A stretch of DNA of 64,000 nucleotides from Thalassovita sp. (GTDB lineage Bacteria > Pseudomonadota > Alphaproteobacteria > Rhodobacterales > Rhodobacteraceae): contig JARGPB010000001.1 in assembly GCA_029212905.1 (NCBI GenBank), positions 1-64,000 on the forward strand, written 5' to 3'. Positions 34,634-43,737 of the stretch are shown piece by piece. The position numbers and the translations under genes were made by a program. The notes beneath the pieces were generated by a model. That model did no database searches and had not been told where the DNA came from. It saw nothing but the letters and a program-made list of their open reading frames with translations. Within the stretch, counting starts at the first letter, position 1. Each line of letters opens with the position of its first letter.

Positions 34634-36439
34634 TCATGTGATCGAGCTGGCGCCTTCGGTGGCGGGGCCAACATTCTGGCGGAAAATCTCGAATAGCTCG
34701 CGTCCTAGTCCCGCGTCATTGGCAGACAGATCCGGCTGTACCGCATCGCGCGCTTCAAATCCCTCTGTCAGGTTTTCGAGCAGGCCATTGACTGCGTCGA
34801 CGCGCAACAGGTCGCCGTCGCGCACCCGCGCCAAGGGCCCTCCAATCGCGGCCTCGGGGGAGACGTGGATCGCCGAGGGGACCTTGCCCGACGCGCCGGA
34901 CATCCGCCCGTCGGTCACCAGCGCAACCTTCAAACCGCGATCCTGAAGCACCGAAAGAGTTGGCGTCAGGCCATGTAATTCAGGCATCCCGTTGGCCTTG
35001 GGCCCCTGGAAGCGGACCACAACCACCGTATCCGAGGTGAATTCCCCTGCCTGAAAGGCCGCTTTTACCGCATCCTGGGTTTGGAACACCCGTGCGGGGG
35101 CTTCGATCACGCGGCGTTCGGGGGCGACGGCGGAAACTTTCATCACGCCTTGGCCCATGTTGCCCTGAAGGAGCGATAGCCCGCCCGAGGGTTGGAACGG
35201 CGATGCCCAGGGGCGCACGATCTTGTCGTTCTCGCTGCCGCGGGGGGCTGGGCTCCAGTGGAGTTGCCCGTCCGTCAGGTGCGGCTCGTGGGTGTATTTT
35301 TCCAGCCCGTCGCCTGCAATCGTTTGAACGTCGGGGTGAAGCAGACCGGCCTCGAGCAGTTGCGCAATCAGATAGCCCAAACCGCCCGCCGCATGGAAAT
35401 GGTTCACGTCAGCCAAGCCGTTGGGGTACACTTTGGCCAATAGGGGGACGGCCTCGGAAATTTCAGAAAAATCCTGCATGGTCAGTATGATGCCCGCCGC
35501 TTTGGCCATGGCGGGCAGGTGGAGCAGCAGATTCGTGGATCCGCCCGTTGCCATCAGCCCAACGATACCATTCACAAAGGCGCGCTCGTCCAATATGTCG
35601 CAAACCGGCGTATAGTCCTGGCCCAGAGCGGTGACTTGGAGAGCACGTTCGGTGCCCGCACGGGTCAGCGCGTCACGCAGCGGCGTGCCGGGGTTCACGA
35701 AGGACGCGCCCGGCAGGTGCAGCCCCATGAACTCCATCAACATCTGGTTCGAGTTGGCGGTTCCGTAAAAGGTGCAGGTCCCCGGACCGTGATAGCTGGC
35801 CATTTCGGCGGCCATCAGGTCGTCGCGTCCGATTTCACCATTGGCGAACTGATTGCGGACGCGGGCTTTTTCGTCATTTGGCAGGCCGCTGGTCATCGGG
35901 CCAGCCGGCAGGAAAATCCCCGGTATATGACCAAAAGAGGCCGCCGCGATTACCAGTCCAGGCACGATCTTGTCGCAGACCCCAAGGAAAATCGCTGCAT
36001 CATAGGTATTGTGCGACAGTGCCACGCCCGCGGACAGAGCAATCACATCGCGCGAGAAGAGAGACAGCTCCATTCCTGTCTGACCTTGGGTCACCCCATC
36101 GCACATTGCAGGCACGCCGCCAGCGACTTGGGCGGTGGCGCCCGCCGCGCGGGCCGTTTCGCGGATCAGGGTTGGGTAATGTTCAAATGGCTGGTGCGCT
36201 GACAGCATGTCATTATAGGCGCTGACGATGCCAAGATTCGGGGCATGCCCCTGAGCCAGCGCCTGCTGATCAAGCCCCATTGCGGCATAGGCATGGGCCT
36301 GATTTCCACAGGTCAGGTGCGCGCGCGCAGGGCCTTGGTCGGCAGCGGCGCGCATCCGTGTCAGATATGCACTGCGGCTTGGGGCGCTGCGTTCGATAAT
36401 ACGGGCGGTGACGCGAGAAATTGTGCTGTTTAAACTCAT
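34634..36439 (-). CDS. edd: Phosphogluconate dehydratase
   Basis: 601-residue iron-sulfur dehydratase of the IlvD/Edd family, which converts 6-phosphogluconate to KDPG. Conserved Cys-bearing segments are visible: MCDGVTQGQTGMELS, GVCDKIVPG and ATGGSTN; the C-terminal TDGRMSGASGKVPSA is typical. Length matches Edd rather than IlvD. It is the first gene of edd-eda, the main glucose-catabolic path in roseobacters. Two tandem perfect palindromes lie 29-48 bases upstream, a likely operator. The CHAT gene is divergent from it. Confidence 0.96.
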   Translation of the reverse strand: MSLNSTISRVTARIIERSAPSRSAYLTRMRAAADQGPARAHLTCGNQAHAYAAMGLDQQALAQGHAPNLGIVSAYNDMLSAHQPFEHYPTLIRETARAAGATAQVAGGVPAMCDGVTQGQTGMELSLFSRDVIALSAGVALSHNTYDAAIFLGVCDKIVPGLVIAAASFGHIPGIFLPAGPMTSGLPNDEKARVRNQFANGEIGRDDLMAAEMASYHGPGTCTFYGTANSNQMLMEFMGLHLPGASFVNPGTPLRDALTRAGTERALQVTALGQDYTPVCDILDERAFVNGIVGLMATGGSTNLLLHLPAMAKAAGIILTMQDFSEISEAVPLLAKVYPNGLADVNHFHAAGGLGYLIAQLLEAGLLHPDVQTIAGDGLEKYTHEPHLTDGQLHWSPAPRGSENDKIVRPWASPFQPSGGLSLLQGNMGQGVMKVSAVAPERRVIEAPARVFQTQDAVKAAFQAGEFTSDTVVVVRFQGPKANGMPELHGLTPTLSVLQDRGLKVALVTDGRMSGASGKVPSAIHVSPEAAIGGPLARVRDGDLLRVDAVNGLLENLTEGFEARDAVQPDLSANDAGLGRELFEIFRQNVGPATEGASSIT

Positions 36440-36467
36440 GCAAACTCTCCTACCTGATCTATGGCTA

Positions 36468-36487
36468 TAACGCGTTAGCGTTAACGC
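36468..36487. promoter_or_regulatory. Tandem palindromes upstream of edd (probable operator)
   Basis: TAACGCGTTA (36468-36477) and GCGTTAACGC (36478-36487) are both perfect ten-base palindromes, placed back to back. The CG-centred first copy resembles LacI/GntR-family operators. The position just upstream of the edd ATG fits repression of edd-eda. The regulator is not encoded in the window. Confidence 0.5.
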
Positions 36488-36565
36488 CGCAAGACAAGCT
36501 GCGTGTCAGAATTTGTCATCTAAATTCTGTGGACCAATACGGCCGTTGCCGCGTAAAATTCAGGC

Positions 36566-39256
36566 ATGAAACAGATTTTTGCCGCGCTTATTGCCTTGGT
36601 CCTATTGTCCGTTCCGATTGATGCCCAGCAGTTGGACGAACCGCTGAACACATATGTCCGAACCCAGGAGGCGCAGATCGACGTGCATTTCGGGCAGGGG
36701 GACTATGAGGGGGCCGAGGCCTTGTTGCGGCCGTTGATCGTCAAGCTAACGAACCAGCTTGGCCCAAGCCACACCAAAACGCTGCGGACGCGGCAGGCCC
36801 TGTCGAACACGCTGAATCTTTTGGGGCGACCGGGGGACGCGCTGCGCGAGATGGAGGATGCCTATAAGGTTTGGGAAAAACACTATTTGAAGTTCAACCC
36901 GTACCGGATGGATGCGGCGATGCAATTGGCGGTGCACCTGTCACGCATGGGCTATGCCAACGATGGGCTGGCCCTGGCGGTAGAGGCGACCAAGTTCGCC
37001 GAGGCAATGTGGGGGCTGGACAACAAACAGACCATGCTGTGGCAATACAATACCGCCGGGATCATGGGTAAACTGGGCTATGATGACCAGGCTCTGGCGC
37101 TTATGGACAAGGTGCTGCCGCATATGGATGCGCAAGCGTCTGATCCCCGGATTGCGCATTATGCCTGTGCGCTTACACGCGAACGGTCCCGCACCTTGCG
37201 AAACATGGGCCGGTTCGAAGATGCCGCCCAGGCCTATGCTGATGCTGTGCGCCGGGCGGAAACCTGTTACTCGGAAAACCACCCCGAACAGATCTATACC
37301 TACAGCGAATACGCCCTGGCGCTGTATAACGTCGGTGAAATTCCTGCGATGGGTCCGGTGCTGGAGCGCGCGCGCCGCGGGATTGTCGCCCGGTTTGGCG
37401 AAAATTCATTGCAGTACGCCGACTATCTGAACACCCATGCCCTGTACCAAAGCCACGGTGCGCTTGGCACGCCTGCCTTTGACGCAGCCATTGCCGATAT
37501 GCGTGCCAGCGTGGCCCTGCGCGAGCGCCTGTTGTCCGCGACCCACTCTTTTACCGGCAAGGCCTATCTGGAACTGGCCGCGATGGAAAAGGACCGCGAA
37601 AACTATGGCGAGGCCTGGCAACTTGCCCTCAAGGCCGAGGCGGCAGGAAGCCCCAGTCGCACCCTTTTGATGAATGCCCTGGCTCAGGCCCGCGATGCCG
37701 GTGCGCTGAGCGCCCAAGAGGCGCTGGCTCAGGCCTTTCGGCTGAGCCAGCTAAACCACCACAGCGCTGCCCGCGCCGCTTATGCGACCTTGGCCAACCG
37801 GGTTCAGATCAGCGACAGTGCCAAGACTGATCTTATGCGCGAGTTCACCGACAAACAGCGCCGTCAATCCCAGTTGCAGCAGGACATCAGCTATTTCGTG
37901 GGGCTGTCGGCCGATGAACGTCGCCCAGACATCGAACGTGAAATCCGCGCCGAGATGGAGGCGCTCTCGGCTGAAATCAATCGGATCGGGGAGAATCTGA
38001 AACAGGTCGAGCTGCCGTTTGAGTCCCTCTATCGCTCGGATCCTTTGTCGCTGGCCGAGGCGCAGGCCATGCTGGGCCCGGACGAGGCCCTGGTGATTTT
38101 CGACATTGGTGAGCGGGACGAGGATTGGGATTTCGTCTTTGTTGCCACGCGGGATGCAGCCGTCTGGCGCGAGATGCCGCTGAGTATGACCAGCCTGAAT
38201 GCTGCCATTTCGGATTTGCGTGGCTCGATTGATCTGCGGATGGGGGTGCGGTCGGGGGTTTCGCTCAAGAAACCCACAGGGCCAGACAAAAACGCCTATG
38301 ATCTGAACGCGGCCCATTGGATATACGAGCAGACATTTGCGGTGATCGAGGACCTGCTGGAGGGAAAATCCCACATCTATACCGAATTGCGCGGGCCACT
38401 GTCGTCAGTGCCCCCGCAACTGTTGGTGCGCAATGATACGACCCAGTTGGCGCAGGCCGATTGGTTGGTGCGCCATCATGCGGTGACGGTGATCCCGTCG
38501 ATCGAGTCGCTGCGCCTGACCACCTTGGCTCGCCAAGGCACGCGCGCGGCCAAACCGTTCCTGGGGTTTGCCGACCCGATCTTTGGCGACATGGATTCTG
38601 CAGATAGCCCACAAGCCGTCAGCCTAAACGGTACTCGCGCCGCGCTGCGCGGATCGCTGGCCCCCTTGCCGGAAACCGCCGTTGAAGTGCGCGCGGTCGC
38701 CGAGGCTGTCGGGGCTTCGGCCCAAGGGGCCATCCGAGAGCAAACCCATGCCAGCGAGGCGCAGCTGAAATCCGATTCCTTATCCGACTATCGCGTGCTG
38801 TATTTCGCGACCCACGGCCTGGTTGCCGGTGACATGGTCACTGCCGATCAGGAGCTGGATGAACCCGCGCTGGCGCTGACGGCCGGGCAGGGCGAAGACG
38901 GCATGCTGACCGCCTCGGAGATCGCATCGCTCAGGCTGAATGCCGATTGGGTGGTCCTGTCGGCCTGTAATACCGCCGTCGGGGATGAGCCGGGGGCCGA
39001 GGCCCTGTCTGGTCTGGCGCAGGCCTTTACCTATGCCGGGGCCCGCGCATTGATGGTGTCGCATTGGCCGGTGGACAGCCGCTCGGCTGTGGCGCTGATG
39101 ACGGATCTGTTCGCACGGCGCGCCAATGATCCGACATTGACCGCCGCCCAGGCACAGCGGCAGGCAATTCTGGCGATGATTGACCACCCCCAACGCGCCG
39201 AGTGGTCCCATCCCGCCTATTGGGCACCGTTCATTCTGGTGGGAAATCCCGATTGA
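36566..39256 (+). CDS. Secreted TPR-CHAT domain protein (caspase-like)
   Basis: 896-residue protein with a signal peptide (MKQIFAALIALVLLSVPIDA), TPR-type helical repeats over about 45-430, a coiled coil near 420-505, and a C-terminal CHAT domain (about 600-894). The clan CD protease dyad is intact: H750 in VLYFATHGLV and C801 in VVLSACNTAVG, followed by the family signature FTYAGARALMVSHWPVD. CHAT proteins are caspase/separase-like peptidases, often activated through their repeats. The signal peptide places this one in the periplasm or outside, where substrate and trigger are unknown. Divergent from edd; the methyltransferase gene follows after 41 bp. Confidence 0.88.
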   Translation: MKQIFAALIALVLLSVPIDAQQLDEPLNTYVRTQEAQIDVHFGQGDYEGAEALLRPLIVKLTNQLGPSHTKTLRTRQALSNTLNLLGRPGDALREMEDAYKVWEKHYLKFNPYRMDAAMQLAVHLSRMGYANDGLALAVEATKFAEAMWGLDNKQTMLWQYNTAGIMGKLGYDDQALALMDKVLPHMDAQASDPRIAHYACALTRERSRTLRNMGRFEDAAQAYADAVRRAETCYSENHPEQIYTYSEYALALYNVGEIPAMGPVLERARRGIVARFGENSLQYADYLNTHALYQSHGALGTPAFDAAIADMRASVALRERLLSATHSFTGKAYLELAAMEKDRENYGEAWQLALKAEAAGSPSRTLLMNALAQARDAGALSAQEALAQAFRLSQLNHHSAARAAYATLANRVQISDSAKTDLMREFTDKQRRQSQLQQDISYFVGLSADERRPDIEREIRAEMEALSAEINRIGENLKQVELPFESLYRSDPLSLAEAQAMLGPDEALVIFDIGERDEDWDFVFVATRDAAVWREMPLSMTSLNAAISDLRGSIDLRMGVRSGVSLKKPTGPDKNAYDLNAAHWIYEQTFAVIEDLLEGKSHIYTELRGPLSSVPPQLLVRNDTTQLAQADWLVRHHAVTVIPSIESLRLTTLARQGTRAAKPFLGFADPIFGDMDSADSPQAVSLNGTRAALRGSLAPLPETAVEVRAVAEAVGASAQGAIREQTHASEAQLKSDSLSDYRVLYFATHGLVAGDMVTADQELDEPALALTAGQGEDGMLTASEIASLRLNADWVVLSACNTAVGDEPGAEALSGLAQAFTYAGARALMVSHWPVDSRSAVALMTDLFARRANDPTLTAAQAQRQAILAMIDHPQRAEWSHPAYWAPFILVGNPD

Positions 39257-39297
39257 TCGCGCTTCCCCCCACGGGCGAACAGGGCTAAGAGAGCGCC

Positions 39298-40494
39298 ATG
39301 ACACAAAGCACCCTTCCCACCGTCCGCATGTTGCCCAAAGCAAACGCCCGCGCCATCCGGCACGGCTTTCCTTGGGTGTACGACAATGAAATGGTCACAG
39401 ATCGCCGCACCAAGGCCCTGCCAGCAGGTACCGTTGCCCTGTTGCAGGATTCTGAACGGCGGGATCTGGGGCTGGTCGCCGTAACCCCCGGATCGCGTAT
39501 CCTGTGCCGGATGCTGGATCGGGATGTGGCTGCGACGGTCGATCAGGCGTGGTTTACCGCCCGCATTGCCAAGGCGTTTCAGATGCGGGACCGCCTGTAT
39601 GACGCCCCCTTTTATCGTCTGATCCACGCCGAGGCAGACGGCTTGCCAGGTGTTGTGATTGACCGTTTTGGGGATGTGGTTGTGGTTCAGCCCAACGCGG
39701 CCTGGGCCGACGCGCGCCTGGATATGCTGGTCGCCGCTCTGGTCGAGGTCACGGGTGTAACGACCATCCTCAAGAGCGCTTCGGGCCGTGCCCGTGCGCT
39801 AGAAGGCTTGGATGACGAGAGCTTGGTCTTGCGCGGCACTGCCCCGACCGAGCCGTTGGCCGTGCCGATGAATGGCGCCACCTATATGGCCGATTTGCTG
39901 GGCGGGCAAAAAACCGGCCTGTTCTTTGATCAACGGCCGAACCATGCCTTTGCGGCGCGCCTGTCGCAGGGCGCGCGTGTGCTGGATGTGTTCAGCCATG
40001 TGGGCGGGTTTTCCTTGGCTGCGCTGGCTGGTGGCGCCGCATCTGCGCTGGCTGTCGACGGGTCTGAACCCGCGCTGACACTGGCGGCCGAGGGCGCCGC
40101 CCGGATGGGGCAGGCCGAGAATTTCACCACACGCAAAGGCGACGCTTTTGATGTTCTGGGGCAGCTGGCCCAAGAGGGCGCCCAGTTCGATGTGGTTATC
40201 TGCGATCCACCCGCCTTTGCGCCCAGCAAGCCCGCGCTTGAGGCCGGGCTGCGGGCCTATGAACGCGTTGCCCGTCTGGCCGCGCCTCTGGTCGCCGAGG
40301 GCGGCTATCTGGGGCTGTGTTCATGTTCGCATGCCGCTGATCTGGCAAAGTTCCGGGGCGCTTGTGTGCGCGGCATCGGGCGCGGTGGGCGTACAGCGCA
40401 ACTGATCCACACGGGCTATGCCGGGCCGGACCATCCCTTGATGCCGCAACTGGCCGAAAGCGGCTATCTGAAGGCGCTGTTCTTCCGTCTATGA
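39298..40494 (+). CDS. Class I rRNA large-subunit methyltransferase (RlmI-like)
   Basis: 398-residue SAM-dependent methyltransferase with an N-terminal PUA-type RNA-binding domain (about 8-80; ARAIRHGFPWVYDNE) and a Rossmann domain from about 185. Motif I is VLDVFSHVGGFSLAALAGGA, motif IV is VVICDPPAF, and LCSCSHAAD holds the usual cysteine. The family includes RlmI, which makes m5C1962 in 23S rRNA; the exact site here is inferred. The stop overlaps the ATG of the PIN-domain gene (ATGA), suggesting translational coupling. Confidence 0.88.
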   Translation: MTQSTLPTVRMLPKANARAIRHGFPWVYDNEMVTDRRTKALPAGTVALLQDSERRDLGLVAVTPGSRILCRMLDRDVAATVDQAWFTARIAKAFQMRDRLYDAPFYRLIHAEADGLPGVVIDRFGDVVVVQPNAAWADARLDMLVAALVEVTGVTTILKSASGRARALEGLDDESLVLRGTAPTEPLAVPMNGATYMADLLGGQKTGLFFDQRPNHAFAARLSQGARVLDVFSHVGGFSLAALAGGAASALAVDGSEPALTLAAEGAARMGQAENFTTRKGDAFDVLGQLAQEGAQFDVVICDPPAFAPSKPALEAGLRAYERVARLAAPLVAEGGYLGLCSCSHAADLAKFRGACVRGIGRGGRTAQLIHTGYAGPDHPLMPQLAESGYLKALFFRL

Positions 40495-41030
40495 GGGCGC
40501 TGCTGGACACCTGCGTCCTGTACCCGACAGTGATGCGCGAGATCCTGTTGGCCGTGGCCGCAACGGGTGCCTATCAACCGTTGTGGTCTGCGCGTATCCT
40601 CGAGGAATGGGCGCGCGCGGCGCGGAAAATTGGCCCCACGGGCGAGGCACAGGCCCGCGGGGAAATCGCGTTACTGTCCGCCAGCTGGCCTAAGGCCCCG
40701 GTTACTTGGCCTCCGTCGCTTGAGAACCGCCTGTATCTGCCTGATCCAGACGATGTGCATGTCCTGGCCGCTGCCATCAGCGGGTCAGCGGATGTTCTGG
40801 TCACGATGAACGCCAAGGATTTCCCCCGGCACACCCTGGCCGAAGAGGGGCTGGAGCGCCAAGCTCCGGATGAATTCCTGTACAGGTTCTGGCTGAATGA
40901 TCCCGATGCCGTGGCGGCCGCTGTGGAAACTGTGCGTCAGCAGGCCGATCAGTTATCAGGCCAAGTCTGGGATACGCGATCCTTGCTGAAAAAAGCCCGG
41001 CTACCCCGGTTGGGCAAGGCGCTTAGCTAA
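40491..41030 (+). CDS. PIN domain protein (RSP_2648-like), putative ribonuclease
   Basis: 179-residue protein with the PIN acidic pattern: D6 (MRALLDTCVLYP), E38/E39 (RILEEW), D85-D88 (LPDPDDVHVLAAA) and D101 with N107/D110 (ADVLVTMNAKDFP). PIN domains are Mg2+-dependent ribonucleases, often VapC-type toxins, but no antitoxin gene is next to it. ATG 40491 overlaps the methyltransferase stop by four bases, favouring a house-keeping RNA role over a toxin. The frame continues upstream but that part shadows the methyltransferase gene. The stop overlaps the convergent M48 gene by eight bases. Confidence 0.82.
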   Translation: MRALLDTCVLYPTVMREILLAVAATGAYQPLWSARILEEWARAARKIGPTGEAQARGEIALLSASWPKAPVTWPPSLENRLYLPDPDDVHVLAAAISGSADVLVTMNAKDFPRHTLAEEGLERQAPDEFLYRFWLNDPDAVAAAVETVRQQADQLSGQVWDTRSLLKKARLPRLGKALS

Positions 41031-41709
41031 GGCCCCACTTGACCTCGTGCTCTTCGATCTTGGCGATGCGGTCCTTGGTTTTCGGGTGGCTCATCAGCCA
41101 CGCAGGGGCCGCCCCGCCGCGCGCGCCGGTTAGCGCTTCCAGCTTTTCAAACAATGATTTCTGCGCGGCGGTTCCGAACCCGGCCTTTATCATCAAGGCG
41201 CTGGCGTATTCATCGGCCTCGTATTCATCGCCACGCGACATCCGCGCTGCGAGCAATGAAGTCAGCCCGTTCGCAATCATCACACCGATGCCCGGCAGAA
41301 GCCGAGACAGCAGCATCCCCAACGCCGCACGCATCGCATTCTGCCCCGAGAAATCAATCATTCTTCGCCGCGTATGCCCCAGTGCGACATGGCCCAATTC
41401 ATGCGCGATCACGCTGGCCATTTCCTCGGCTGTGACGTCGCCTGCCTGAAATTTCCGGTAAAAACCGCGCGTCAGGAAAATTCGACCGTCCGGCGCGGCC
41501 AGCCCATTCACCGGATCGACCTCGTAGATGAAAACGCGCACGCGCGGGACTTCTAGTGCGGCGGCCAGTCGATCCAAAATGGGGCGCAACGCGGGATCGG
41601 CCAGCTCGGTCGAGCGCGTCGTCAGGTCCCTGGCTGTGCGCCAAGCCGAAAACCGATACAGTGCGATGGCGTACAGAACAGCCAGTAGGATTGGGGTAAA
41701 TCTGAGCAT
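41023..41709 (-). CDS. M48 family metallopeptidase, membrane-anchored
   Basis: 228-residue protein with an N-terminal hydrophobic anchor (MLRFTPILLAVLYAIALYRF), zinc motif H103-E104-L-G-H107 (IAHELGHVALGH), third ligand E162 (DEYEADEYAS, the ExxAD motif), and the MSHPKTKDRIAKIEEHE tail typical of M48B/HtpX/Oma1-like proteases. The active site should be at the membrane. The start at 41709 is picked because longer frames collide with the divergent racemase-family gene at 41822; its ribosome-binding site is weak. It is distinct from the BepA-like M48 protein at 9463-10788, which has TPRs. Confidence 0.83.
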   Translation of the reverse strand: MLRFTPILLAVLYAIALYRFSAWRTARDLTTRSTELADPALRPILDRLAAALEVPRVRVFIYEVDPVNGLAAPDGRIFLTRGFYRKFQAGDVTAEEMASVIAHELGHVALGHTRRRMIDFSGQNAMRAALGMLLSRLLPGIGVMIANGLTSLLAARMSRGDEYEADEYASALMIKAGFGTAAQKSLFEKLEALTGARGGAAPAWLMSHPKTKDRIAKIEEHEVKWGLS

Positions 41710-41821
41710 AAGGGTAATATGGCGACAGCCACGCCGAAGGGAAGCCATCGGGACCAGAAAGTTTTGTACAGAACCATCAAGGGCACGTAGGATCGGCCCA
41801 GACACGCAGATCGGGGGCGCC

Positions 41822-42553
41822 ATGCAGTTTGACTTGGATAACGGATTCGGCGCCTCTGCCCGGTTGGGTTTGGTGGTGCTGTCTACGGACGAAACCATCG
41901 AAAACGAGGCGCGCCAGGTATTGACGAACCGGCCCGTCAGCTTGCTGCACAGCAGGGTGTCGGCCCATACAGATGTGACGCCAGAAACGCTGCGGCTGAT
42001 GGAGCGTGGATTGCCGGATGCCGCAAGTTTATTGCCAAAATATCAAGATGTTATCGGCTATGCTTGCACTTCTGGTGCAACTGTCATCGGTCCAGATAGA
42101 GTACGTGACCTGATCCAAATGCATCACGCGGACACGCCCGTAACCAATCCGATCACAGCGACGGTTGCCGCCTTTGAGGCGCTGGGGGTGACGCGCATCG
42201 CCTATGTCTCGCCCTATGTCGAGAGCGTCACCCAGCCGATGCGCGCTTACTTGGCGGCGAAGGGGATTGAGACCGTAACCGAGGCGAGTTTTGCCATAAA
42301 AGAGGATTGGGCAGTGGCTCGAATTCCTGAAAAAGAAACGGAAAGCATGATCTTGACGGCCATATCTAATGTAGACGTTCAGGCGGTGTTCGTAAGCTGT
42401 ACCAACCTGCGGACCTTTGGGGTGATTGATCGGGTCGAGGCAATGACAGGGCTAAAGGTGGTTGGCTCGAATCAGGCGCTGCTGTGGCATATGCTAAAGC
42501 TGGCCGGGATCAACTCCTCTGGTTGGGGCCCCGGGGCGCTATTCCGCAGCTAG
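41822..42553 (+). CDS. Asp/Glu racemase superfamily protein (maleate isomerase/arylmalonate decarboxylase-like)
   Basis: 243-residue protein with two catalytic-type cysteines: C82 in GYACTSGATVIG and C193 in VFVSCTNLRTFG. This two-Cys arrangement is that of maleate cis-trans isomerase and glutamate racemase, while arylmalonate decarboxylase keeps only one. TNPITATVAAFEALGVTRIAYVSPYV is typical of the maleate-isomerase branch. The substrate is not fixed by sequence. ATG 41822 has GGGGG nearby. It shares CTAG with the stop of the convergent VWA gene. Confidence 0.8.
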   Translation: MQFDLDNGFGASARLGLVVLSTDETIENEARQVLTNRPVSLLHSRVSAHTDVTPETLRLMERGLPDAASLLPKYQDVIGYACTSGATVIGPDRVRDLIQMHHADTPVTNPITATVAAFEALGVTRIAYVSPYVESVTQPMRAYLAAKGIETVTEASFAIKEDWAVARIPEKETESMILTAISNVDVQAVFVSCTNLRTFGVIDRVEAMTGLKVVGSNQALLWHMLKLAGINSSGWGPGALFRS

Positions 42554-43734
42554 CGTGTCAGATCTCTCATGCCTTTTTCCAATCCTTCCAATGTCATAGG
42601 AACCATACTTCCTTCAAATATGTCGTCGATCATTTTGATGGATTGAGTGTAGTTCCAATAATTTGTCGGGACCGGATTGATCCATAGATTCGAGGGCCAC
42701 TGTTCACGCGCGCGCTCCAGCCAGACCTGGCCGGCCTCGGGGTTCCAGTGCTCGTTCGCGCCGCCGGGATAGTGGATTTCGTAGGGTGACATCGAGGCGT
42801 CTCCCACGAAAATACATTTGTAATCAGGGCCATAGGTGCGCAGCACCTCCCATGTCGGGATCTGCTGGTCCCAGCGCCGTTTGTTATCTTTCCACACACC
42901 TTCGTACAGGCAGTTGTGGAAATAGTAGTGCTCCAGATGTTTGAATTCAGACTTCGCGGCCGAGAACAGCTCTTCCATGACCTTGATATGCGGGTCCATT
43001 GAGCCGCCAACATCCAGAAACAAAACGACTTTTACAGCGTTTCGCCGCTCGGGCCGGGTTTTGACGTCCAGATATCCGTGTTCAGCTGTCGCGCGGATGG
43101 TGCCGTCCAGGTCCAGCTCGTCATGGGCACCGTCGCGCGCCCAACGGCGCAGGCGTTTCAGCGCCACTTTGATATTGCGGGTACCCAGTTCAACTTTGTC
43201 GTCTAAGTTCTTGAATTCACGCTTGTCCCAGACTTTGACGGCGCGCTGATGACGGCTTTCTTTCTGGCCGATACGCACGCCTTCGGGATTGTAGCCATAG
43301 GCGCCAAAGGGCGATGTGCCAGCCGTGCCGACCCATTTGTTGCCACCCTGATGGCGCTCTTTTTGCTCTTCGAGACGTTTTTTTAACGTTTCCATGAGCT
43401 TATCGAAGCCACCTAACGCTTCGATCTCGGCTTTTTCTTCATCGCTGAGGAACTTCTCGGCCATTTTTTCAAGCCAGTCACCGGGCAGGTCAATTGCCTC
43501 CAGAACGTCTCCAAGCTGGATTTGGTCCAACCCCTTAAAACTCTCTGCAAAGGCGCGGTCGAACTTGTCGATGTTGCGCTCGTCCTTAACCATGGCGGTC
43601 CGGGCGAGGTAATAAAAACCCTCGACGTCATAGGTGACCAGCCCCGCCTGCATCGCTTCCAGAAAGCTCAGATATTCGCGCAGGGATACAGGAACGCCGA
43701 CTTTTCTGAGGTTTTCAAAGAAGGGAAGGAACAT
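42550..43734 (-). CDS. VWA domain protein, CoxE-like
   Basis: 394-residue soluble protein of the CoxE-like group. An N-terminal helical region (LREYLSFLEAMQAGLV) is followed by a charged middle and a C-terminal von Willebrand factor A domain with the MIDAS start D-V-G-G-S-M (FLDVGGSMDPHIKVMEELFSAAK). CoxE-type proteins work with MoxR AAA+ ATPases as chaperone pairs that insert metals or assemble enzymes. Here the MoxR gene is upstream on the same strand, with a lipoprotein and a tiny membrane protein between. The ATG lies three bases after the stop of the 55-residue gene, so translation is coupled. Confidence 0.9.
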   Translation of the reverse strand: MFLPFFENLRKVGVPVSLREYLSFLEAMQAGLVTYDVEGFYYLARTAMVKDERNIDKFDRAFAESFKGLDQIQLGDVLEAIDLPGDWLEKMAEKFLSDEEKAEIEALGGFDKLMETLKKRLEEQKERHQGGNKWVGTAGTSPFGAYGYNPEGVRIGQKESRHQRAVKVWDKREFKNLDDKVELGTRNIKVALKRLRRWARDGAHDELDLDGTIRATAEHGYLDVKTRPERRNAVKVVLFLDVGGSMDPHIKVMEELFSAAKSEFKHLEHYYFHNCLYEGVWKDNKRRWDQQIPTWEVLRTYGPDYKCIFVGDASMSPYEIHYPGGANEHWNPEAGQVWLERAREQWPSNLWINPVPTNYWNYTQSIKMIDDIFEGSMVPMTLEGLEKGMRDLTR

Positions 43735-43737
43735 GGA

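Noticed and set aside
40362..40490. Upstream extension of the PIN-domain reading frame
   Set aside because: This part lies wholly within the methyltransferase gene and has no conserved sequence; the ATG at 40491 fits the PIN fold.
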